The translations under genes were made by a program, and so were the position numbers. The notes under the pieces are model-generated. The model saw nothing but the letters and a program-made list of their open reading frames with translations, searched no databases and had not been told where the DNA came from. Below are positions 51,898 to 59,324 of a stretch of 60,959 bases of DNA, piece by piece (within the stretch, counting starts at the first letter, position 1; every line of letters begins with the position of its first letter). This DNA comes from an uncultured Hyphomicrobiales bacterium (GTDB lineage Bacteria > Pseudomonadota > Alphaproteobacteria > Rhizobiales > Xanthobacteraceae), in the NCBI GenBank assembly GCA_903929045.1, contig CAIYTE010000007.1:1-60959 (forward strand), written 5' to 3'.

Positions 51898-54155
51898 CCG
51901 AGCGGGCCAAATTCGTCGGCCGCTCCGTCCCGCGTCTGGAAGACCGCCCGCTGCTGACCGGCAAGGGCATGTTCGCCGCCGACGTTTCGTTTCCCGGCCA
52001 ATGGATCATGCGCGTGATCCGTTCGCCGGTGGCACACGGCACCCTCAAGTCGGTCGATGTGAGTGCGGCGTTGGCACTGGCCGGCGTGCACGCGGTGTGG
52101 ACGGCCGCCGACGTCGCCCACATTCCGCCGATCCCGTTTCGCCTCACCGGCCTGAAGCAACTGGAGCCCTACCGCCAGCGCGTACTGGCGAGCGAAAAGG
52201 TGCGCTATGTCGGCGAGCCTGTCGCGGTGGTGTTCGCGGAAAGCCAGTACGTCGCGGAAGACGCTGCCGATCTCGTCGAACTCGACATCGAACCGTTGCC
52301 CGCGCTTGTCGAAGCGACAGCGGAACCCGGCGCTTTCGAGCCCGGCCTCATGACAGAGCCGAGCGTCATCTGGAAAGGCTACGGCGATATCGACGCCGCC
52401 TTCCGTGACGCGCATGCCGTCGTTTCGCTCGAGCTATCCGTCGGCCGCCATACGGGCGTACCGATGGAAACGCGCGGCGCTATCGCCCGCTATGACGAAG
52501 CCCGCGATGTTCTGGAAATGCACGGCGCCGCCAAGGTGCCGCACTGGAACCGCGACACCATGGCCAGGATGCTCGGGCGCGACCGCGATTCGATGCAGCT
52601 TTACGAAGGCCATGTCGGCGGCGGCTTCGGCATTCGCGGCGAGATTTATCCAGAAGACGTGCTGGCCTGCGCCGCCGCGCTCAAGTTCAAAAAGCCCATC
52701 AAGTGGATTGAAGACCGCCGAGAGCATCTGATCGCCGCCAACCATTCGCGCCAACAGCACCACAGGATCCGCGCCGCTATCGATGCCGAAGGCCACATCC
52801 TCGGCATCGACAACGAGTTTTTCCATGATAATGGCGCTTACATGCGCACGCATGCGGCGACCGTGCCCGACCTCGCCGCCGCTATGCTGCCGGGGCCGTA
52901 CAAGGTACCCGCCTATCGGGCCACGGGCCATATCCGGCTGACCAACAAGACGCCGTGCGGCACGTATCGCGCGCCGGGCCGCTACGAGAGCACGTTTGTG
53001 CGCGAGCGGCTGCTCGACGCCATCGCCGCCAAGGTCGGCGTCGATAAAGTTGAAATCCGCCGCCGCAACTTGATCAGTACAGCTGCGATGCCCTACGCGC
53101 TGGGCCTTGAAACACTCGGCACGCACATCGTTTACGATTCCGGCGACTATTCAAAACTGCTCGACAAGGCGCTCGCGATCGCTGAATGGCCGAAGCTGCA
53201 GCAGGAGCTGAAAGCGCGGCGCGCCAAGGGCGAAAAGGTCGGCGCTGGCGTCGCCATGTTCGTTGAAAAAAGCGGCCTCGGCCCTTTCGATACGGTGCGC
53301 ATAGAGGTCAAGCCGTCCGGCGGCATCGAAGTCGTCACCGGCAACGCCTCGATCGGTCAAGGCATCGAAACCGTCGTCGCACAGATCGCCGCAGATGCGC
53401 TGGGCGTCGATTATCAAAGCATCACTGTCATCCACGGCCAGACCGACCGCATCGACCGCGGCATGGGTGCGTTTGCCTCACGCGTGACCGTCATGTGCGG
53501 CGAAGCGACGCGACTCGCCGCCACCAAACTTCGCGACAAGGCACTCGATCAGGCCGCCCTGCTGATGCAGACCACCGCCGATACGCTCGACATCGTCGAT
53601 GGCGACGTCGTGCGCGTCGGAGGCGGACCATCGATGGCGCTCAGCGAAGTCGCGCGCACGCTGCCGGACGGCCTCATCGCCGAGGACACGTTCGAATCCA
53701 CGCACATGGTGTATCCCTACGGCGTCCACGTCGCCACGGTGCGTGTCGATACCGAAACCGGCGGCATCGCCATCGAACGCTATGTCATGGCCTATGACAT
53801 CGGCAAGGCTGTGAACCCGAAACTCGTGGAAGGCCAGATCGCCGGCGGCCTCGCGCAAGGCATCGGCGGCGCGTTGCTGGAAGAGTTTCTCTACGACGAG
53901 AGCGGCGAGCCGCTGTCGGTCACGTTCGCCGACTACCTGATGCCGACGGCGCACGAAGTGCCGCCCTCCACCATACTCATTACCGAGGATGCACCGAGCC
54001 CGCTCAATACGCTCGGCCTTAAAGGCGCGGGCGAAGGCGGCACCAATCCGGTCGGTGCGGCCCTTGCGTCCGCCATCGACGATGCGCTCGGCCGCCCCGG
54101 CGCCATCACCGTGTTGCCGGTGACACCGCAGCGATTAAAGGCCCTGCTGACTTAG
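51894..54155 (+). CDS. Molybdenum hydroxylase large subunit, second copy (CoxL family)
   Basis: A 753-residue second molybdopterin-binding subunit. It starts at ATG 51894 (MTERAKFVGRSVPRLEDRPL), overlapping the 2Fe-2S gene stop by four bases, although the frame is open further upstream. MoCo-binding GGGFGIRGEIYPEDVLA is near residue 241, the active-site loop TYRAPGRYESTF near 360, and the catalytic Glu in LKGAGEGGTNPVG near 709. It differs clearly from the first copy, so it is an old paralogue and not a recent duplicate. Either the operon makes two enzymes sharing M and S subunits, or one large subunit pairs with both. Confidence 0.9.
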   Translation: MTERAKFVGRSVPRLEDRPLLTGKGMFAADVSFPGQWIMRVIRSPVAHGTLKSVDVSAALALAGVHAVWTAADVAHIPPIPFRLTGLKQLEPYRQRVLASEKVRYVGEPVAVVFAESQYVAEDAADLVELDIEPLPALVEATAEPGAFEPGLMTEPSVIWKGYGDIDAAFRDAHAVVSLELSVGRHTGVPMETRGAIARYDEARDVLEMHGAAKVPHWNRDTMARMLGRDRDSMQLYEGHVGGGFGIRGEIYPEDVLACAAALKFKKPIKWIEDRREHLIAANHSRQQHHRIRAAIDAEGHILGIDNEFFHDNGAYMRTHAATVPDLAAAMLPGPYKVPAYRATGHIRLTNKTPCGTYRAPGRYESTFVRERLLDAIAAKVGVDKVEIRRRNLISTAAMPYALGLETLGTHIVYDSGDYSKLLDKALAIAEWPKLQQELKARRAKGEKVGAGVAMFVEKSGLGPFDTVRIEVKPSGGIEVVTGNASIGQGIETVVAQIAADALGVDYQSITVIHGQTDRIDRGMGAFASRVTVMCGEATRLAATKLRDKALDQAALLMQTTADTLDIVDGDVVRVGGGPSMALSEVARTLPDGLIAEDTFESTHMVYPYGVHVATVRVDTETGGIAIERYVMAYDIGKAVNPKLVEGQIAGGLAQGIGGALLEEFLYDESGEPLSVTFADYLMPTAHEVPPSTILITEDAPSPLNTLGLKGAGEGGTNPVGAALASAIDDALGRPGAITVLPVTPQRLKALLT

Positions 54156-54303
54156 GCCCTCCGCTCGCGCCCGATGCTGCATAGCGGCAAAAAACAACCT
54201 TTCGTTGACAATCCCGCTCGCTCAATGGGAGGCTCAAAGAAAAAGGACGCCGGTCTCGCACAGCCGAAGGGTCCTTGAACAAACAAAAAATCGGGGAGCC
54301 CAA

Positions 54304-55305
54304 GTGAACAAGCAAACCTTCAGGACCATTGCGTCCGTTTTGGTGGCAGGCCTCACCTTCGCGGCAAGCGCCAGCGCGCAAGACACCAAGCACTATCGCT
54401 TCGCGCACGATCAGCAACTCAACTCCGGCTACAGCATCGCCTACGACATTTTTTCGGCAAAGCTCAAGGAGCTGAGCGGCGGCAAAATGCTGATCGATCA
54501 GTTTCCGGGCGCGCAGCTCGGGCAGGAGCCGCAACTGCTGCAACTGGTAAAATCCGGCGACCTCGACTTCGCCATCGTGTCCTCGGCCAACACGGCGACG
54601 ATCTCGCCGCAGGCCGGCGTCATGTCGCTGCACTTCCTGTTCCGTGGCCCGGATCACATGGTCAAATCGCTTGGCGACGAGACGGTGTTCGAAGCCATCC
54701 GCGACATGATCGATCAGACGACGCAGGGTATCCACGTGATCGGCCTCGGCACGCAAGGCCTGCGCAACATGTACAGCAAGAAAGAGATCCGCAAGATCGA
54801 GGACATCAAGAGCCTCAAGATCCGTGTACAGGCGACCGCCACCGAAGATGCAACGTTCGCCGCCTACGGCGCACAGACGGTCCATATGCCGTTCGGCAGC
54901 GTCTACACCTCGCTGCAAACCGGCGTTGTCGATGTTGGCGAGAACTCGGTCAATGTCTACCTGATCAACAAGCACTACGAACCGGCGCCTGTTCTCAACA
55001 TGACCGAGCACGAGGCCAACAACGCCATTCTCTGGATCAGCGACAAATTGTGGCAAAGCCTGAATGCCGACCAGAAGAAATGGGTGCTGGCGGCCGGCAA
55101 GGACGTCAGCACCCAGGAGCCGAAAAAAGCCTTTGCGCTTGAAGACGCCGCGGCCGCCAAGCTCAAATCGATCGGCGTCAAGATCGTGACCGACGTCGAT
55201 AAATCGGGATTTCAGAAAATTTCCAACCCAATGCTGGACAAGCTCGCAAAGGAGCTCGGCCCGCACGCCGACAAGATCAAGAATCTCATCGTCGCGATCA
55301 AGTAA
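54304..55305 (+). CDS. dctP: TRAP transporter substrate-binding protein DctP
   Basis: A 333-residue periplasmic receptor of a TRAP transporter. The signal peptide VNKQTFRTIASVLVAGLTFAASASAQ (read with initiator Met) is followed by the ligand-binding fold. The usual DctP feature KIRVQATATEDATFAAYGA with its carboxylate-binding Arg is near residue 175. GGGGAG six bases before GTG 54304 supports this start. It follows the molybdenum hydroxylase operon by 148 bases and precedes dctQ and dctM. The ligand is probably a carboxylic acid. Confidence 0.9.
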   Translation: MNKQTFRTIASVLVAGLTFAASASAQDTKHYRFAHDQQLNSGYSIAYDIFSAKLKELSGGKMLIDQFPGAQLGQEPQLLQLVKSGDLDFAIVSSANTATISPQAGVMSLHFLFRGPDHMVKSLGDETVFEAIRDMIDQTTQGIHVIGLGTQGLRNMYSKKEIRKIEDIKSLKIRVQATATEDATFAAYGAQTVHMPFGSVYTSLQTGVVDVGENSVNVYLINKHYEPAPVLNMTEHEANNAILWISDKLWQSLNADQKKWVLAAGKDVSTQEPKKAFALEDAAAAKLKSIGVKIVTDVDKSGFQKISNPMLDKLAKELGPHADKIKNLIVAIK

Positions 55306-55367
55306 CAGACGCACGCAGCCCAACGGAGTGGCCGGGAAACCGGCCTCTCCTTTTCGTGGACGATCGC

Positions 55368-55949
55368 ATGAGTATCGCTGATCAATTGGTGCCGCAGCGC
55401 CAGCGTCACCTGAAGTGGAAAGCGCTCGACCCGCTTGAGCTGATCCTGATGATCGCCTGCGGCCTGACGCTGTTCGGGTTTTCGTTTTCCGTATGCTGCG
55501 ACATCATTACGAGGCAGCTCGGCTCGCCCTGGTTATGGCTCCAGGAAGTCACATCGACGCTGTTCATTTATGGAATCTTCATCGGCGAGTCGGTGGCGAC
55601 ACGGCGCAACGATCACCTTTATCTGACGGCACTGGCCGAAGCGTTGCATGGCCCCGCGCGCACCGCCGCTGAAATCATCATTCGCCTTGTCGTCCTGGCT
55701 GTCGCCATCTGCCTCATCTATTTCGGCTACATCAATTTTCTGCGTGGCTTCGGCAGCTTTCGCCTGCCTTCCAATACGCCGATCGCCTCGCTCTATGCCG
55801 CCATCCCGCTCTGTGGTGCACTGACAGCACTGTTCACCATCGAACAGATCGTCAATGGCTGGCGCAACGGCTTCGACCATGCCGAACCGGAAGCGCCGGA
55901 GCCGGCCGCACTGTTCGGCAGCGATGCGCGCCCCGGAGCAACGACATGA
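55368..55949 (+). CDS. dctQ: TRAP transporter small permease DctQ
   Basis: A 193-residue small integral membrane subunit with four helices, including FGFSFSVCCDIITRQLGSPW near residue 40 and FIYGIFIGESVATRRNDHLY near 68. It forms a complex with DctM. GTG 55356 is in frame, but ATG 55368 is more usual. Its stop overlaps the dctM start by four bases. Confidence 0.9.
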   Translation: MSIADQLVPQRQRHLKWKALDPLELILMIACGLTLFGFSFSVCCDIITRQLGSPWLWLQEVTSTLFIYGIFIGESVATRRNDHLYLTALAEALHGPARTAAEIIIRLVVLAVAICLIYFGYINFLRGFGSFRLPSNTPIASLYAAIPLCGALTALFTIEQIVNGWRNGFDHAEPEAPEPAALFGSDARPGATT

Positions 55950-57283
55950 GTTCCCCGGTCATTCTCGGGCTGATGACGTTCTGCTTCCTGTCTTTTGGCT
56001 ATCTCGGCGTGCCCGTCCCTTTTGCCCTGCTCGCCGGCGTTTTTGTCGGCGCGTTCCTCACCGACGTTTCGCTCGCAGCCATCGTTCAGAAGATGTTCGA
56101 CGGCGTCGACAACGAGGCGCTGCTGGCAATCCCCTTCTTCCTGCTGGTCGGCGAGTTGATGAGTTCGTCCAATGTCGTCATCCGGGTCGCCAATCTGGCA
56201 TTGGCACTGGTCGGCCATATTCGCGGCGGCCTGAGCCAGGTGGTCACCGTCTTCAGCATGATGTTCTCGGAAATGTCGGGGTCGACCACCGCCGACGTCG
56301 CCGTCATCAGCCGCGCCTTGAGCGGACCGATGAAGAAGGAGGGCTACAAGGGCCCGTTCATCGCCGCGATCATTGCCGCCGCCTCGACCATTGCGGCGCT
56401 GGTGCCACCGAGCATCACCGCCGTGGTCTATGGCGCAGTCGGCAATGTCTCGATCGCCGGCCTGTTCATGGCCGGCGTGGTGCCGGGCCTGATGATCGGC
56501 TTCGGCCTGATGATCTATTGTTATTTTTTCGGCCCGGTTGGCGCCCGGCGGCCGCGCGCATCTTTCTTCATGGTCGCCGGCGCCGCCAAGGACGCCGTTT
56601 TGCCGCTGATGATCCCGATCATTCTCCTCGGCGGCATTCTCAGCGGCTGGTTCACCCCGACCGAGGCCGGCGTCGTCGCGGCGGCGTGGATCCTGCTGGT
56701 CATCATTCCGGCGCTGAACCCGCAGCATATCTGGAAGCTGCCCGCCGACTTCTGCCTGGCCGGGCTTATTTTTTCGCTGCCGCTTATCACCATCGGCGCC
56801 GCCAATGCCTTCGGCTGGATGCTGGCGTACTTGCGCGGCGCCAGCGTCATCGCCGACTGGATTACCGCGATTGCCGGCACCGATCCGCATCTCATCATGC
56901 TTCTGATGGTGCTTCTGTTCACGGTTATCGGCGACTTCATCGAGCCGGTGCCGACCATCATCATCTTCATGCCGCTGGTGAACGCGCTCACACAGATCGG
57001 CGACATCAATCCGGTGCATATGGGTGTGGTGCTGATCGCGACGCTCGCTTTCGGCCTGATCACGCCGCCCTACGGGCTGGTGCTGCTGATGGCCTCGAAA
57101 TTCGTCGGCGTCAGATTTTCGCAGGCGTTACGGGCCGCCTTGCCGATCTATGTCGTCTTTCTGGTGACGATCACGTTCTGCATCTATTTCCCGAAGGTCG
57201 TGTTGTGGCTGCCAAAGCAGGTCATTCCAACGGCCGTCGGCTGTTTCCAGAATCCGAGCGGCGCCGGCTATATTTGCCCTTAG
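55946..57283 (+). CDS. dctM: TRAP transporter large permease DctM
   Basis: A 445-residue DctM permease with about 12 hydrophobic segments. Signatures include IPFFLLVGELMSSSNVVIRV near residue 60, SGSTTADVAVISRALSGPM near 111, TIAALVPPSITAVVYGAVG near 152 and PTEAGVVAAAWIL near 238. Together with DctP and DctQ it should use the sodium or proton gradient to import a carboxylate. It overlaps dctQ by four bases. Confidence 0.94.
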   Translation: MSSPVILGLMTFCFLSFGYLGVPVPFALLAGVFVGAFLTDVSLAAIVQKMFDGVDNEALLAIPFFLLVGELMSSSNVVIRVANLALALVGHIRGGLSQVVTVFSMMFSEMSGSTTADVAVISRALSGPMKKEGYKGPFIAAIIAAASTIAALVPPSITAVVYGAVGNVSIAGLFMAGVVPGLMIGFGLMIYCYFFGPVGARRPRASFFMVAGAAKDAVLPLMIPIILLGGILSGWFTPTEAGVVAAAWILLVIIPALNPQHIWKLPADFCLAGLIFSLPLITIGAANAFGWMLAYLRGASVIADWITAIAGTDPHLIMLLMVLLFTVIGDFIEPVPTIIIFMPLVNALTQIGDINPVHMGVVLIATLAFGLITPPYGLVLLMASKFVGVRFSQALRAALPIYVVFLVTITFCIYFPKVVLWLPKQVIPTAVGCFQNPSGAGYICP

Positions 57284-57286
57284 GCG

Positions 57287-57745
57287 CTAGCTCAGTTTCT
57301 TCAGCAGCGTGGCCACCGCGCGGCGCTCGTCGGCGCTGAGCGGCTTCAAGGTCACGGCGGTGATATTGCCGGCGACTTTCGTCGCCGCTTCGGTGACCTC
57401 GCGGCCACGCTCGGTCAAAGCCACGGCGCGGCGGCGGCGGTCCTTCGGGTCGGCCAACGCGGTGACGAAGCCCCGCACGCCCAGGCGATCGACCACGCCC
57501 TTGATGGTCGCGGCATCGAGGTAGATGAGCCGGCCCAGATGGTTCTGCGAACAGGGGCCAACCTCGTGCAGCTTCGACATCGCCGCGAATTGGGTCTGCG
57601 TCAGGCCCTCGATCATTTCCGCGGTGAAAATCGACGTATGGCGCTGCATCGCGACGCGCAGCAGAAATCCGACTTGTTCGTCAAGCACATAGCCGGACGC
57701 GCCGGTGACATCCGCGGGTATCACCTTAAGTTTTTCACGCGGCAT
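57287..57745 (-). CDS. MarR-family transcriptional regulator
   Basis: A 152-residue winged-helix repressor-type protein. The N-terminus MPREKLKVIPADV is followed by helices, then the DNA-binding region EVGPCSQNHLGRLIYLDAAT and the wing LADPKDRRRRAVALTERG. The frame is open upstream, but ATG 57745 gives the usual MarR length. It is convergent with dctM (three bases between stops) and downstream of livF on its own strand, so it may control either transporter. The palindrome at 48169 is a possible target. Confidence 0.88.
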   Translation of the reverse strand: MPREKLKVIPADVTGASGYVLDEQVGFLLRVAMQRHTSIFTAEMIEGLTQTQFAAMSKLHEVGPCSQNHLGRLIYLDAATIKGVVDRLGVRGFVTALADPKDRRRRAVALTERGREVTEAATKVAGNITAVTLKPLSADERRAVATLLKKLS

Positions 57746-57828
57746 GAAGCAGCTTCCGTCCAGATTTTCGTCCCACAAGAATGACGTGGTTTGCGCGGAC
57801 GCGATAGCCCCTTGCCGCTCAATCCCCG

Positions 57829-58557
57829 TCAAACCGTCAGATAGGCGCGCTGCACATCGAGATTGCCGGCAAGGTCGGTCATTGTGCCCTGCCAGTGGAT
57901 CTGACCCTTTTCCAGAACATAGACCCGGTCCGAGACCAGTTGAGCGAAGTGGATGTTTTGCTCGGACAGCAAGATCGACAGACCCTCTTTCTTCAGTTCG
58001 ATAATGGTGTTGGCCATCTGCTCGACGATCAAAGGCGCAACGCCTTCGGAAGGTTCGTCCAGCAGTACCAGCAGCGGATTGCCCATCAAAGTGCGCGCGA
58101 CCGTGAGCATCTGTTGCTCGCCGCCGCTCATACGGTTGCCGAGACGCTCCGGCATCTCGCCGAGATTGGGAAAGAGCGCGAACAATTTTGCCGGCGTCCA
58201 TAACGGCGCCGGCGTGCCGTCCGGAAAGCTGCGCGGCGGCTGACGGCCGATATCGAGATTCTCCATGACGGTGAGATCGGCGAAAATCCGCCGGTCCTCG
58301 GGCGTAAACCCCAACCCGTGCCGCGCGATCTCGAACGGCTTGAGACGCGCGATATCGCGGCCGTTGAACTTTACGGACCCGTGGCGCTCGGCGATCAGAC
58401 CCATGATCGTTTTCATGGTGGTCGATTTGCCGGCGCCGTTGCGGCCCATCAGCGCCACGACCTCACCACGCCCGACGTTGAAGTTCAGGTCGTAAAGAAT
58501 GCGCGCCGCGCCATACCAGGCGCTCATGCTTTCGACCGTCAGCAGGGACTCGCTCAT
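57829..58557 (-). CDS. livF: Branched-chain amino acid-type ABC transporter ATPase LivF (second system)
   Basis: A 242-residue LivF-type ATPase. Walker A GRNGAGKSTT is near residue 38, the signature MSGGEQQMLTVARTL near 143 and Walker B LLVLLDEPSEGVAP near 162. The C-terminal QRAYLTV is standard. Its start overlaps the livG stop by four bases. It is the last gene of the second Liv operon. Confidence 0.93.
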   Translation of the reverse strand: MSESLLTVESMSAWYGAARILYDLNFNVGRGEVVALMGRNGAGKSTTMKTIMGLIAERHGSVKFNGRDIARLKPFEIARHGLGFTPEDRRIFADLTVMENLDIGRQPPRSFPDGTPAPLWTPAKLFALFPNLGEMPERLGNRMSGGEQQMLTVARTLMGNPLLVLLDEPSEGVAPLIVEQMANTIIELKKEGLSILLSEQNIHFAQLVSDRVYVLEKGQIHWQGTMTDLAGNLDVQRAYLTV

Positions 58558-59324
58558 GGCGACACCCCATGAGCGGCGAAAGTCTTGCCGGTGCCGAAAT
58601 AGACTTCCTGCACCTTGGCATTGCCGCGAACGGCATCGGCATTGCCATCGGCGATGACGCGGCCGCGCGCCAGCACGATGATGCGGTCGGCATAAGCGAA
58701 GACGACGTCCATGGAGTGTTCCGTGAACAGAACCGAGATGCCGCGCTCGATGACAAGACGTTTGACCAGCGCAATAAGATCGTTGCGCTCGCGCGGCGCC
58801 ATGCCGGCGGTCGGCTCATCCATCAACAACAGCTTGGGATCGTTGGCGAGCGCAATCGCCAGTTCGATGCGTTTGACGTCGCCATAGGCGAGCTCGCGGC
58901 TCGGCCGGTCGGCCGCATCCTTCATACCGACCTGTCCGAGCAGATCGAGCGCGCGGGCGCGGTGCAGCGACGCGGCCGGCTTCCAGAGTCTGTAGGTTTC
59001 GCCGGCGTGGGAGATCAGCGCCATCTGAACATTTTCGATGACCGTCATCGAGCCGAAGGTCGCAGCGACCTGGAACGTGCGGCCGACGCCGCGGCGCCAG
59101 ATCTCGCGCGGCGCGAGGCCGGCGATATTCTTGCCTTCGAGCAAGATCTCGCCAGAGTCCGGCGGCAATTGCCCGTTGATCATGTTGAAGCAGGTCGACT
59201 TGCCAGCGCCGTTCGGCCCGATCATGGCGAGGAATTCGCCGGGTCGAATGGCGAAGTCGACCTCGTTGACGGCCCGCACGCCGCCGAAGGCTTTCGACAG
59301 CTTCCGTAGGTCGAGGACGCTCAT
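58554..59324 (-). CDS. livG: Branched-chain amino acid-type ABC transporter ATPase LivG (second system)
   Basis: A 256-residue LivG-type ATPase. Walker A GPNGAGKST is near residue 39, the signature position LAYGDVKRIELAIALAND near 149 and Walker B LLLMDEPTAGMAPRE near 168. The frame runs open upstream into the permease gene, but MSVLDLRKLSKAFGGVRAV at ATG 59324 is the normal start and overlaps the permease stop by four bases (ATGA). Confidence 0.93.
   Translation of the reverse strand: MSVLDLRKLSKAFGGVRAVNEVDFAIRPGEFLAMIGPNGAGKSTCFNMINGQLPPDSGEILLEGKNIAGLAPREIWRRGVGRTFQVAATFGSMTVIENVQMALISHAGETYRLWKPAASLHRARALDLLGQVGMKDAADRPSRELAYGDVKRIELAIALANDPKLLLMDEPTAGMAPRERNDLIALVKRLVIERGISVLFTEHSMDVVFAYADRIIVLARGRVIADGNADAVRGNAKVQEVYFGTGKTFAAHGVSP

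Noticed and set aside
49058-54155. Aerobic CO dehydrogenase
   Set aside because: Neither large subunit has the AYRCSFR loop diagnostic of form I CO dehydrogenase.
54205-54303. TTGACA and an AAGGAC/GTCCTT inverted repeat before dctP
   Set aside because: No acceptable -10 box stands 16-18 bases after TTGACA, and the stem loop is long (about 21 bases) with no T run.
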